Below are positions 28,646 to 41,921 of a stretch of 64,000 nucleotides of DNA, in pieces. The position numbers and the translations under genes are program-made. Origin of the DNA: Capronia americana (taxonomy: Eukaryota; Ascomycota; Eurotiomycetes; Chaetothyriales; Herpotrichiellaceae); contig JADWQD010000002.1 in the NCBI GenBank assembly GCA_016110215.1, positions 1,984,001-2,048,000 on the forward strand, given 5' to 3'. Each line of letters opens with the position of its first letter. Position 1 is the first letter of the stretch. The notes beneath the pieces were generated by a model. It ran no database searches. It worked only from the letters and a program-made list of their open reading frames with translations, and was not told where the DNA came from.

Positions 28646-31600
28646 AGTGATTGTGACAACAGAATCCAGAGGTCTTCTGTTCGGAGGCTAGTGGAGTGAT
28701 GGCTGGCAGATATGCAGTTAACGTGAGGCTTCGGTGAAGAGGTCCGAAGGGCAAGGCTACAGGTTGAGGGGATTGGAATGGACGCGGAATTAAGGCGCCG
28801 GAACCTACCGAGGATATACCTGAAGAGGCCTCAAACTAAGCTCCTTTCGCGCTAACAAAATAATGTTTTCGAATATTGTATCGCTAGATTTTGCTCCCAA
28901 AATCATGTCTGAAAGACCGCGTAGTGTAGTGGTTATCACGCATCGTTCACATTATTGTGAGCATTCTTCCGATGAGGTCCCAGGTTGTGAGTGTTTGGAA
29001 TCACTGAACTTTGTTCCCCCAACTAACAATAACAAGCGAAACCTGGCGCGGTCAACGATTTCTTTTTGCTTCCTAATATAACTGTGCTTGAGGAGCCTAA
29101 GCTAAAAGCTTTGTCCTTGGTAGTTCACCTACTGTCGTAAAAAAAATCTAACGGTGTCGGAGAGGTGTAGCTACCAACCGGCAAGCGTCATCTTCAATGT
29201 GGTATTCCACGGTTTTGGACCTCCTTTATTTCAACATTGAAGCTTCTGGTCAAAGGCGGGTGTCTCACCGCCCAGACGTTGATGGGGCTCAATAAATTCC
29301 CAGAATCTGCGCCTTCGTGAATATGTAAGGAAAAGGCTCAAGTTCAGGAGTTGAGACAGCTGCGTCCCATGAGCTACATCCCTAACATACTGCGCATAGT
29401 GTTATCTCTACATCTCCGAAGAGCCAGTAACACTGAGACAGATGCATCTGTCCAGCAAGCCAGCGCCTCTTACAATAAGGGGGATTAGGCAGAGTTGAGG
29501 GACTCTAGTCCCCATACTGTCGCGTCGTATAATCATTCCGGCTTCGAGCTCTGTCGAGGAAGAAAACATTACGCGGAGAGATTTTGAGGTTACTATCATC
29601 TTCTCGAACGCCACAGCAACAGCACTCGGCTGACTCCTCGGCGTACAGTCGCTAGCCGATTTCTTCTGGGTTGAAATATTTCGGACTCTGATACCGGTGG
29701 CACTCGTAGGAGATGGCAAGGGGCTTTGGACACATTTCTAGTGCCCCCTGGCTTCTCCCTGCTTAAGACCACACTTTGCGTTCGGACACGTGTGTTTCTG
29801 CTGATCATACGATCTCGCCAGGCCAGGGTATCCGTTGGAATGCAATACTACTTCGTCAAACCCTTGGTAAGGTTCAGATACCAGACCTTCTTTCCAATTT
29901 CCAACGCTGGGATACCCTGGTATTGCTGCCCTTGCCAGTTCATCTCGACAGGTAGGTATGTCGTCGACGGGAGGCGGCACACGCACGCCACGCACGCCAC
30001 ACCCACATCGGGCACCCTCCGGGGCAGCCATCTCAACATCTCAACATCATGATGAAGAGAGATAAAAGACCACGGGGATCAGGATGATAGGATGATATTG
30101 CCACATGAATGGTGCACGCATGCTGGACAAAGACTCGTACAAGTACTCATACACCGGGGAGTGGCTCGCAAGAACGAATCAAGTATCCGTGAATGATGCT
30201 GGTTGCCACACAAAGCACGAGACTTGCCAATGAACACGACGATCCGCGATTCCCGGGACAAGGTCGATGACGAGATTAGGCATCCAAGCATGAAACGAAA
30301 TGCCATCCGTCAGGGAATGGTAATTAGCCTACCCATTTCAAGATGACCATGTTTTGTGGCGAGAACTGGCGAGGCGAGAAATCAAGAGATGCCGCGGACT
30401 GCAGCCAAGGCACAGTACCAGCTGAACGATCGCACTGCCGGAAGACTCGACTCTACTCTGCGTTGTCTATCCACGCACGAGGGCAGAAAGATTAGGCCCT
30501 TGAATCTTTCATTGGCTGACAAAACAATTTCTTTGGGCCCAGGGTTTTGCAAGGTACTAAAATACATCGCCATAATTGGTATTGAGGAGCCCAACTACTG
30601 CTGTGCAGGCTGGCGATGGAGAGAGATGGAGAGAGGGCAGGACATGAAGAGAGCCGGAATCCGTCTTACTACTTCCTGTGGGATTTAGATTCGCATGAGG
30701 CTGAAGAGGGAGCAGGCCCTGCTGGGTGGCCTCGAGATTCCACTTCATTGGAGGTGCCAAACCCTGGCTGCTTGAGCATGGGGCGCGGGAAACATCATGA
30801 ATCATCTCTTGGATACCCGAGATGGATGCACCCAGACTCACAGTGAATGAATGCATGTGCGAGATCGGATCTCCTGCAGGCTTGCCTGGCTAGAGGGGGT
30901 TATCAGCGTACATTGGTGTGCACAGCTGTTCCCACGCTCCTTCCTGACGTGAGAACCGAAGCTTACCACCCTGTCGAGGCACCGCTGGAGCGTGCCCACC
31001 CTCTCTTTCTAGGATCGACAGATACGGGGCGTCCGTACTCGTGCTGAAGCCCACAATTCAGTCAAGCGAATGCAAGTAATTTCCCAGCTTAGGTGGCAGA
31101 GGGCACGATGGTGAGGAGCCTGGTTGGGTCGTCGGTCCTGCATGGGCTACTACTCGTACACAGGCGACAGGCTCGTATTCGGCCCCAGGCAGGACAGACC
31201 GCTGACCCACACAGTCACAGCGTCATAGACGTTCGGATTTCTTCTCCGGTGCTATTTCTACGGTGCCATCATGCAACGGTTTTTCTTCGTATCCTCATCT
31301 GTACATGGATCTTGAGCCACCGGCAGCGGTGGACGAGTGAAGGGTTGATAACTGGCCGGATGCATGTGGCTGAAAATCCCAGATCTGGTGCCCAGCTGGG
31401 TCGCGAGATTCCAGCTTTAGAAAAACATCCGCCGTTGTCGATGCGAAGTAGTATCTGCTCACCGACTTCAGGCCCCATCAAAGCGATAAAACACAGCCAA
31501 TGTCCCGCGAGTCTGTGCACACAAACCCACGCAGCTTTAGTGACAGATAGACAGACACACCAATATCTGACAGGACATGAAGCAACTTCACTCACTGGTG

Positions 31601-34600
31601 ACTTCATGTTTGTGCACCCTGAGATCAGGCATCGGTTGTCAGTCAATTGCTGGGTTGCCATGTAACTTTAGGACGCGATCCATTCGATAGTCAACGTTAC
31701 CTTGAAGGGTCTGAAACCGACCCAATGTGCATTGTAAACGCGCAACAGCTTGCCTGCGACGCGCCGTCTGTGAACCAACTCACTGTTCGCAGTGGACTCG
31801 GCCCCGGAGCCGTTGTGTCGCGACAGGATCGCGTCGTCTATGTCGGGAAGCAAGCACCTGTTCTAGCCAGATCAGTTTGAAATAGTGCGCTTCGATCCAA
31901 GACAGATTGCAATGTGTCGGACCCCATGACCGTCCCTCGGGTGTTGAAAGCGATTACAGCAGTCTTGATCGAGGCGGCTTGTGACAGGTGTTTAGCGAGG
32001 TCGTGAACCACTGCGAAAGTGTATACGGTTGTTTATGTGTTGTGCAACGATCGGGCGTTGCCATGCGCCTTTATTGCAAGCATACTCTTGGTAACCAATC
32101 GGATCGATGTCATTGAACCCTTTTTCACCCCCGAGATGCTGATATGCTTTCAATCTGCTTCTCTCGGTAATTTGGGTGCAACAGGGCGCATAGCGGCCGA
32201 CTATGCAAAGGAGGATGATTCCTGCATTGGCATCGCACGGGAAGGCACAGCCAGTTGTTCTTTTTACCGCTGCCGGTCTCTCTCAGAGCGACGGTGGAAT
32301 CCTTGACCATATACAAGGATTCTCGGAGCAGTGCCGTGTTCGACCAAGTCTTCCAGAAACTTGAATGAGAAACGCGGAGTTCTGCAGCGGCCACGAACAT
32401 CGATCAAGAGACACCTGCTACATACACGATATCTCAAGGCTCTGTCTGTATTCGGTACTAGGAGGCTAGATCATGTAGCCGGAAGAAGAATGCGCTTGTA
32501 TAATGGCGGAGAAGGGCGTGTTGACGCCTTGTGAAAGGCCGGAGAACCTGGAGCTTTTTCGACCCCGGCCGTCAGCACAGCTCGCTGGCTGTGTATGTAG
32601 TATTTTAATTGCATGGCATGACAATCGAACCAATTGCTGTGAAGGTTCACGTCAACGTCGCTTAACGATCCGGTACGGTGTGGAAAGAGTGCCTGTAAAG
32701 GCACAAAGCAGACCGAGGGCCTAATGTATGCCCGGTGCGACGTCGATGTGTACTTAGTGCCTGGATGACAAACTCGTGTTTGCAGTGCCGGACAGGCCGA
32801 TACATTATTCCGGCTGTATCCCGGTCAGAACGTTGCTTGGCGATTGATTGGAATATACCTCTCTGGGGATTGGGCGACCGCAACTGTGCGTTAGCATAAA
32901 ACGGATTCCATTCAGGCTGACTCACTCTGCAAGGCCTGATGCAGCTGTCTGTTCTTTCGAGGCGCTAGATGAAGTAGCCTGAATCAATGATATGGGCGAT
33001 CGGGAGCATCCTTGTTGTGCTATGTATGTAGGCAAGAACCCTCAGTGGAGAGTATCGGTTGCGTGACAGGGCGCGCATATTCAATCCATGTACCCGGAGA
33101 TCTTGGGAATACAAGTTGTGTCGTGATATCCAGCCTTGTTAGGCTTGGATAGTAATCAGATTGCCGGCTTCGGCGACAGGCCTGCCTTTCTACGTCGGAA
33201 GCAATGATGGTCTTGCAGGGCCACAATACTAGAAGGCGGAAGGGAGGGAAGGCTCCAGACAGTAGAGGACCAGATCTGTGCCGAATACGCGATGGACATT
33301 GATTCAGCAACGTTCCACACACCCGTTGGACGCCGCAACTCGATCTACCGGGCCGAGGAATATCGTTGAATCACCACTCCCACCATCGTACCGCGGGTCA
33401 AGGCGGAATACGTCCAGCGAGCCCTGCCGTCGTGTATCCAGGTCAGGCTGGTGTGTGTCTTGGAAGCTTATAGGACTCTGGCCGGTGCGGCGCGAAATCC
33501 AATTATGGCACCACCAAGAGGATCCACAACCCAGCAATAAACAAGGCAAGAGTTGAATGCGGTTGAGCCGATATCTGAGCCATGTTGCGCAGGACGCAGA
33601 CTCGCTCTGCCCAGTCGTACACTCCGGAGATACTTATCAGCAAGCTCGACAAATGGGCTAGAGCGGCTTGGTAGGGCTAATGCACAGGGCGAGCTTGAGG
33701 AATCGCTCAAGTCAACAACAGTCAAAAGCGGTTTGCACATTGTCGACCAAGTTCGTCATGGTACGGTATTTTTGTCTGAAGGTGACGGTACGAGCCTGAC
33801 ACGAAACGCGTCAAGAAAACTGACGAGGATACGATGTTCACGATAAGACTAAAAAATGTTCCTGACGACACAGCCTGATGGAGTGATGTACGCGGCTCAT
33901 CGCCGTGGGTGCTTGACCAGTCTTTGTCTGCTTCACCATGTGCTCCGACGATCTAGACCCCGAAGATACGTGAAGGGCGAAGCATGCCCAATAAGTGAAG
34001 TCGCGAGTACGTGAAGAGGATGAGCTGGCAACAATTTTACGAAATGGCGCTGCGAGCTGGATGGAGCTCGCTCGGCCGCTGAAAATCTGAACAGTACATA
34101 CGCAAGCTTGGAGCAGATGCAGAGAGCCTCTCATTGCATCGCATGCGTCGCATGTGCGGTTCCAGCGTGGCTGGCTGAGAGCGGTGACGAGGAGGGGCAA
34201 TCATTAGCCTCAACCGGGGCAATTCACTTGTCCCTGGAGCTTGGGCCTTTTCCAATGGCCACGGAATGAATGGTGCAGAGAGCTCTGGGCGAAGCACTGC
34301 AGGCAGCATCATGGCTCGTATGTCGGGCGCGCACGCACTAACCCGAGAACGGCTGGTGGTCTCTATAGTCATGAGAAGCTGGCGCAAGAACGAGCAAAGG
34401 ACGGCGCAGCGTGCGGGAGGGGGTTCATGTCAGAGGCCGGGGCTGCGTCGACGTGGCTTGCCGTGCTCATGCTCATACGGGGCACAGAGCACGGCAGCAC
34501 GCGAGCTGTCACCATCTCGTGCAACCCTTAGCAAGATAATCATAGTTTACCACTTTTATTGCCAGGACCGGGGAAGCGCAGAAAAGTAGGAGATCGGCCA

Positions 34601-36222
34601 GGGTTCCCTTGGTGAGAAAGCGGGAAACGTGCGTGAGTTTGAGGCCAGGAGCAGAATAGGTTTGCCGTGTCTTACTCTCGCCCATAAGTGTAGCCGATGC
34701 GAGATCCTTGACGACATCAGACCATAGAGTCCAAGTCAAGAAAGGCGGGAGGGATAAGACAAACAGTGCGCTCTGGCACCATCGCTATCAGATCAAGCTA
34801 ACGGTCGACTTCGGCTTCGTATTGCCCTCGACGCATGCAGACGATCAGCTGGCAATGTGGACGATTCGGGCAGGGAATGTCCAGCTTGCGAAGCTAGGGA
34901 GCTGAAGCATGGACCCCTTTGGGGAGGGTTGAGGATCCTTTCCAGGCTATTTCGGGCCACGACGATTTACTAGTATAATAGGAAGGCCACTGCTTTCGTT
35001 GCCGCACTGATGCGTGGCGGGCGGATAGCGACCTCTTCGCTTCCGACAGGCAAGGTGAAGCTGCGCAGTGCCTGGCCGTGAAGGCTGGTGGGTGGTGTGG
35101 GTGGTGGGGTGAGCCTCCAAGGGCGGCGGGGGCCCTATGGCCAGCGCGCATTCATTGTCGCACACCAGTAATTCGGGTCCAAGTGCCTCGAAAGCCGTGC
35201 AAGGCGCCCTCGGCGTGCATTCCATCTATCTTCTTTGGGCCTGCGGTCTCAACTGATTTCCGCCTATTGGTTGGACTCCCCCTCGCTGACCAGCGTAAAC
35301 GAATCCCCTTGCCGTCACCAGTGCTCTCACAATGAATAATGGACGGCAACGAGGGTAGCGGCACAGACGCAACATTGCAACAACTGTAGTGATGAATCAA
35401 TCGCGAACCTTAACTGCTTGAGCAGGGGCCGCCGCTGGTGGAGCTCACTGCATGCCGTCATCACCAAGCCTCTTTTTTGGTCCCAGCACGATCGCCGGCT
35501 GACGAGCCTAGGCCGTCCAGTGCAGATTCATGACGGTCACGAACATACGGTAACTGTTCGTTCCTGCCCTATGTACGAGTACGGAGTATCAAATGCCAAA
35601 GCCAACCCACCAGCCGACCCAAAACCCCCACCTGCAGGAGCAGCCTGCAAAAGACGCAACGCCCGCAGATTTGTTGCCATGCCCAGCCGAACAGCCCTTG
35701 GGCCATGCCCAACCCTGCCCCCCTGTCAATGTCGCTAACCTAAAATGAGCGTGGTGAGTGGTGAGTGGTTCGTGTCTGTCTCCATGGCTTCCCATTCTCG
35801 AGAAACTCGTGTCTCCATCCGTCCATCATCGGCCGTGTGGTTGCCGTCGATCTTTTTCATCTCACTGCGTCCTCTGTTGTTGTATATGCTGGCGCGCCCT
35901 CGCCTTACCCTCGCTCACATCACCGTTTACCACCCGCCTCTCGTTGAAGCCTTGTTGGACCATCCACATTCGCTTGCAGCTTATCAGCTATTGCCTTTGC
36001 CATCTATCGTTCAGCCTCAGCCTCCTCAGATAATGCTAATCTGGTTACAATCCCACCGTCAGCCTCCCGCCCCAGCTGGCAGTCCTTGCACGCCTTGATC
36101 AGGCGCTGGCTCAGGCTTCGAGCCACCTGCACACGAACAGCAAGACTCGACCCTCACTTCCGTCCGCCGGGACGCCAGCACACTGACCCTATTTCCTACG
36201 AAACTCCAACAAGCCTCCTGTC
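28646..36222. other. 7.6-kb stretch without a convincing protein gene
   Basis: Open frames up to 190 codons occur on both strands (for example 31093-31665 plus, 29719-29408 minus) but they overlap in several frames, lack domains and have no plausible partner exons. The left part contains a decayed tRNA-Val (28915-29005). The motif pair GTACGAGTA/TACGGAGTA sits at 35573-35588. The last 450 bp are pyrimidine-rich and probably belong to the promoter and leader of the Zn2Cys6 gene. I see no LTR, transposase or reverse transcriptase remains. Confidence 0.5.
28915..29005 (+). pseudogene. Decayed tRNA-Val(CAC) with a 17-nt intron
   Basis: The 5' half is a convincing eukaryotic tRNA: acceptor strand GACCGCG (28915-28921), then TA, D arm with a good A box (GTGTAGTGGTTATCAC, stem GTG/CAC), anticodon stem CATCG (28941-28945) pairing with CGATG (28970-28974), and loop TTCACA giving anticodon CAC. 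Between loop positions 37 and 38 is a 17-nt insert (28952-28968), where nuclear tRNA introns belong. The 3' half is broken: the T stem CCAGG pairs only with wobble to TTTGG, the T loop reads TTGTGAGTG instead of TTCGANT, and no strand complementary to the acceptor follows. It is probably a relic of a functional gene. Confidence 0.6.
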
Positions 36223-39200
36223 ATGGACTCGCCTACGGAACGGATGCCCATTGCCTGCGTACACTGCGCCAAAGCAAAGGCGAAATGCGACAAGAAGGTC
36301 AGTCGGTCTCGGCTAGGAGCTACATTGGTCAAGAGGCAGAGGGGCGCGGGGAGGGGGGAGGCTGCCAGAGAACTGCTCTGCTCCTGATACACTCCCTTCC
36401 CCGTCGCGCACGGAGATGCAAGCTTCTGGTTCAGTCTCTCACAACATGACTCGTACTGACAGTGAGAATCCAAGGTGCCGTGTTCAAGATGCGTGAGCAA
36501 GCAGATTGTGTGCCAGTCACGGGCCACTCGGCGGTCCTCTCACAATCCCAATCGACGGAACCCCCTTCCACGACCGCACTCTGAACGTGCTCTACATTCT
36601 TCAGCCTCATTCCATGTTTCACAACTGTCACAATTTTCTGGCCCAACTCCAGGCGTTAATGGAGTCTCCCCCAGTGAGCATGCAGACCCGATGTGCTGAG
36701 ATTCTGGCTGACGACCCGTACAGACGGTATGGGACATCATACCGTCCCTCCACACAGGCTGAGCCTCCCAGACGCTCACCACCCAATTCCAATCGCTCCA
36801 GCCGTGTATAGTTTAGAGATAGACCCGCAGGTGTTGAGAAACGGCTTCACGCACACACCTCCAGAGATGACTATTCCGATCACACCGATGATGCCAAACA
36901 TGCCTCACATGGACACCTTCATACAGATGCAGGGGACCCCTTACGACCACGAAAATGACAACCACTTTCTGGCAATGAGCAGCGCTCCTACAACCATGAT
37001 AGATTTCGACTCCACCAATATGCTCACGGACTTCATGAGCCCTCAGTCGGCCATGTTGCAGGACCATGCAGAACACTACATGCTACACGGTAAGATGGGC
37101 GTTCAGACCCCGAGTCATATTCCGCTCCCAATCCATATTCCCGACGGCGGGACGCCGTTTCCCCTTCGCATGGATTTGGAGATCCCCTATGGTTCGCTGC
37201 AATACCGACCACCAGCCGGCCTTTCGCCGTCAAGTTCGTCGAGCACCAGTGGTTTGCAGGAGCCGGACGCGGTCTTGGCTGCGCATCACGCGTGGCCCTT
37301 TTTCCAGTGCAACCGGGTGGACAAGCAGTATTCCTTTGCTCCACCCAAGACGGCCGCCATCTACCTAGAGGGTCTCGCCCAAACACTTCGAAGCCAAACC
37401 ACGTGGACAGCATGGACGGCCCAACTTGACGAGTCTTCGCTGGACATCTCGACTGAACGGAAAATCGCGACTGAGCAGATCGTAGGATGGTCCCGGGAGA
37501 AATTGCTTGCCATCACTCAAAGTTTCCTTCACAAGGCGTTGGACATTCACAAAGGAGATCGTGCGGCCCGGGAAGACACACCCTCCAGTCCGGACTCCAA
37601 CCGGGACGCGTTTTTGATGTTACCGCCCCCAGAGGTGATGCAGTACTTTCTGAGGAGTTACGTTGTGCGATATGAGCCGTACTATTCATCGGTTCCCGCC
37701 GGTCGTCTGGATCCCAACGTTTTCATGCAGTCAAACAACAGCAAGGCAGCAAGTCTTCTCATCCTGCTCATGGTTGCTTCTGGCGCTTCAGCAACGGCCA
37801 CGGTGGAGGCCAGGTACGTTGCCAGCGGGTTGACGGAGGCCTGCCGGATCTCGCTCTTCGACACCATCGAGAAGGATGTCCTCCAATCCCGCGAAGTTTT
37901 GGTACTGAGATCTGCACTTCTATTCACTTGCCTTGCTGCCTGGTCGGGTGACAAATGGCATATGGACGTAAGTCAAACACTCACCACTCCCGGCCTTGCT
38001 TCTAACTCACAAACCAGATGGCCATGGGCCAACGGGGCATGTATCTAGCTGTAAGTTCGCTCCTGTTGGATTGTGGCGTCGCTGATCGTGTCCTAGATGC
38101 TGGCTCATTCCGGAATGCTGGACACAACGGAGTCCGCGATCGACGTTGGATCGTGTAAGCAGAACCCAGAAAAAGCATGGGAGGATTGGAAGGAGCACGA
38201 AGGCAAACACCGGTAAGGGGCTCCACATGAGAAGGGGCGGAACTATGCCAAGCTGACATGGACCAGACTCGCTCACTCATGGGTAATTGTCGATCAAGAG
38301 ATGAGTTTGTTTTCGGACACCACTCCCTTGTTATCAGTAGTAAATCTCCATGCTCCAATGCCCGACTCTGATGACCTCTGGCATGCAGAGTCGGCGTCGG
38401 AGTGGATCGAGTTGTTTGGGAAAGTCCACGGCGCGACATACCAGAGTCCTGCCTCCGTCAAAGACTTCTTCACCAGTTTTGTCGACGGCGACTTGGCCGG
38501 CAAGGAACTTTCGCCGACCCAGCTTCGCTTGCTCTTGCACCCTATTCAGGCGCAAGTATCCCAGCTACGTCAATTCGTTGCGTGCCTGCCTGATGGCACC
38601 AGCCATGCCAAAGCATCCCGTGCGATATCGAAATCAGCAACCAAAGCTCGGCTGGAGGATATCTCTTCTTTGCTGCAGCATTGGTACTCGATCAGCAAGC
38701 AAAGCTTCGCAGGCAACAAGGGTACATGCTGGACGACCTGTGCGAACCTCATCATGTATCATCTAATATCCCTCAATGCCATAACCAGCTTCAAGGACAT
38801 AGAGCAGTTTGCTCGCCGCGAAGTGGCACTTGGCTCGTTCCGGTATGCGTCGTGGCTGCGGGTGCGGTGTATAGACCAGTCGGAAGAGGCCTTCTTCCAT
38901 TGTGGACAGATACTTCGCTTGATTCGATCAATGCCACGTCCGGTCCGGCCGCCGTGGTGGTCAGGCGCAGTGTATCGAGTGGCCCTGACAGGCTGGGCGA
39001 CCAGCATGGCCAGCAACGGCAACGGTCGCTTCTCACCAACTCACGCTCCGGCAGAGCCCGAGAAGCCATTCGCCATCGACGACCTCACTCCTGAGAACGA
39101 GGCGATCAGCAGGTATATGAAATACCGAGAAGGCACACCCATGCTCAGCCGGCCTGATGGGTCCCTTGCCCCAATGGACATCCCTTCCAACGTTCTTCAA

Positions 39201-39299
39201 CACTGCATCGAAGTCTTGGAGGACGACGCCTCGATGCGACTTACCGACGGCATCAAACGCAAGCTCCGCATCTTCATGTCCAACTGGAAAGACAATTGA
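36223..39299 (+). CDS. Zn2Cys6 transcription factor with fungal-specific TF domain
   Basis: Sequence-specific nuclear regulator; target genes unknown. Six exons: 36223-36297, 36475-36673, 36724-37967, 38018-38050, 38097-38212 and 38267-39299; all introns are GT-AG and together give 899 residues. The binuclear cluster is C12-x2-C15-x6-C22-x5-C28-x2-C31-x6-C38, canonical, with the first intron (177 bp) splitting it between the third and fourth Cys. Residues about 40-260 are Pro/Met/Ser-rich and disordered. The fungal_trans domain covers about 290-830, including PPPEVMQYFLRSYVVRYEPY, LLILLMVASGASATATVEAR, LFTCLAAWSGDKWHMD, the motif MAMGQRGMYLA, and RLAHSWVIVDQEMSLFSDT followed by PLLSVVNLHAPMPDSDDLW. 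The DNA-binding part, middle homology region and length all fit the family. Neighbouring SDR could be a target, without evidence. Confidence 0.9.
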
Positions 39300-41921
39300 T
39301 ACCGTCCTCCCCTTTCCGAGACACTAGCAGGTGAGCGTATCGATCCCTCCTCGGGTCAACCTCACGAACCACCACCAGATATCACGCATTAATCTTGAGC
39401 TCCTTTTCCGACATGGCGTGATGTTACCGCCTTTGTACAGACGATGAATGTACACCTGATGTCTTGTAATGATGATGACGGCGGCATTGGAGGCGTTTTA
39501 GAACCGGAAATATCGAACCTAATCGAAGAGGGGTGGGCAAAGGGAGATGAGGTGCACCGTTGACCCACGTCTTGCGTCGACAAGAGAAGCTCTTGTGTGC
39601 TCGACAATCGCCTGGGAGGGATTCCTTCTGAGTGCCATGTATTTTTGGGAGGAAAAGCTTTCGAGCGGCCATTTATCGATGTTTGGGGTCTGGCTTTTGA
39701 ACATCTGGGTCTGATCTGGACTCTCGTTAGGCAACAGAGAAGAATTGGAACCCACCCAAGTGACCGGAGGAGCCTGACAAGCAGGCGTCCCTTTATCGAA
39801 ACCTCATTTTCGCTCTGTCCGTTTGTCGTACTCTTCTGGGGAGGGTCGAAGTGACGGAGTGTGCAACCTCGACTCCTGCCGCCGCATTATACAAATCAAG
39901 GCACAGGAGGGTTGGCACATGTCATGAAGATAATCGAAGGAGCACTAGCGAAGAATTCGATTACTGTGCGGAGCAACTTGAAACGATTGGGAGCAGAGTC
40001 CAGCGGCTTGGGGAGGCATTAAAGCAGATCTGGTCTCGCAGCGGCCTACTGTATATGTCGGGCATCGGACATGACTTCATTCCGACAACGTGGTCTGGGT
40101 AGCTGCATCTGTGCTAGATCTAGAGCACCAAAGCGAAGATCGCGGCGTTCGTGGGAATTCGGTGCCGGCCAAAGCTGGGGAGAATCGACGGTTCGAGTGT
40201 CCTAAACCCGTTTCGATGCTTTAGGACTTTAGTTGCACATAGACATGGTCTGTCAAAGGAGCGGATACATCAAAAGAGTTCGGCGCCGGAGGACGATGAA
40301 GCAAAACAGCACGGAGCTACGCATGGGGAGGGACCGCCAGTGCCAGTTTTTAAGGGGCTACGGAGTTGAAGACGCGGTTTCAAGAATAGCCAGAGAGGCC
40401 TTCCGCTTCCATCTAGAGACATACAACATATGATCAGAGGAAACAAGATGTGGGATATCAGAACGATGCCAGCCTCGCTTCAACAATGGAGTGTGGCTTG
40501 AATCTGATATGTGGTGAGGTGATCCATAAGGCCTTCCAGAGCCTTGTCAAGCCCTCTTCGAACGCAGGTGAAAGGTACGGGAAGAGTTGCCTGAAAGCCC
40601 CCTTGATGCCTGGCCGAAGTGATGCCCAGACTGCCCGGAGAAGGTGGGGCCACATGTTGACGCCATTCTGGGCCGCCCTGGACAAAATGCCAGGCACGGC
40701 GGGAGTGCTAAAATTGGAGAGATTGCAAGCCCGTGAGAGCCCTGCTAGTGCTCGGACAGTTCGGCCTCGAACAGGCTAGACCGGTAACAATCAATACATA
40801 CACAGTACGAGGACACACTGGACGCTGCGGTGCTCCGCGCCAGCAGCAACAACACCATCGGGTACAAGCTCAATGGCACTATCGAACCAGAACTGAGAGT
40901 CTGAGACATTTTTCACTTGGATAGCAGGCCATTAATAATGCCTTGCAGGTTTACAGAAGCTGTGAACGGCGAGTCAATGCAGCTTGACTCGGCTGCTCAA
41001 CTACTCAAGCCTGACGACATTGGGAGTGAATAGTCATCACTGCGCGCATTCCCTCCAGGGCCGTTGGTCTTCACCAGGAAGATGATAATGCTCTATGTAG
41101 ATGTCCGCGGACTGCAGGGTACATACCGGGGTTTCGAGTACTTATTTCTGTCCCTTCCTCGACACGTCGCCCTCGCCTCAACTAGGAGCCGAATCTTCTC
41201 TCTATTCACTCACTCCCTCTGCCTGCATGTGAACACTATTCCGAGGTGAATGCCCGATTGACGGACGGAGCAAACCCCCGCCATTCATCCACGGACATGG
41301 ACCAGAAATGCACTCCTTGCTCTTTCGAGTCAATTCCCGTTACAAGGACGTCCTTTGTATATGTCGAAGTCGTACATTCAAGTACCAACGGTAAGAAAAG
41401 ACGATCCGATAAACGGCCACCCCAAAGGGAGCCCCTCCATGAAATCCGCCCCTCATTGGGCTGCCCCTCATCTCAACAACTTTCACTCATTGAGCCTTCA
41501 CCGCCTCGAGATGGCGGGTTGGCGTGCAAAGAACTTGACTGGTCTGTTCTGCTATCACTCGGTGAGGCTGGCAGGGCCAGACCTCCCAAGATTACGCCGA
41601 CTCACCGACATGGCAGCTTCTCACAATCAATAGTATCTGGATAGTCGCGGTGCGCCAGTCGCACTCCGAGCTAGTGTCGGGAGAGGGCAGGAGCCACCAC
41701 ACAAAGTCGCCTCTCACATCCCCTTTTATATCGTGTGTTGACAAACTGTGTTCTTTTCCTGCTTTTGGCGGTCAACACATCGACATCCAGTGTATCTTCA
41801 TCGTCCTTTGCAGTCTCTCCAATCACTTGACTTTTGGTTGTCCATCATTCACTCGTCGGTCACTCCATCGTTACCGCTCTCTACGACCTCACCTCGTGCT
41901 TACCCCGCAAGATCCCGCAAC
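39300..41921. other. 2.6-kb intergenic region upstream of the SDR gene
   Basis: Short frames on both strands only. The last 200 bp hold a TATA-like element and pyrimidine-rich leader of the SDR gene. No repeat or RNA gene recognised. Confidence 0.5.
41724..41731 (+). promoter_or_regulatory. TATA-like element of the SDR gene
   Basis: TTTTATAT, about 190 bp upstream of the SDR ATG and followed by a long CT-rich leader, a layout common in strongly expressed fungal genes. Assigned by sequence and position only. Confidence 0.4.

Noticed and set aside
31093..31665. 190-codon plus-strand frame in the gene-poor interval
   Set aside because: Composition is random-like (His, Arg, Ser, Thr, Cys spread evenly), a minus-strand frame covers the same bases, and no start context or partner exon is convincing.
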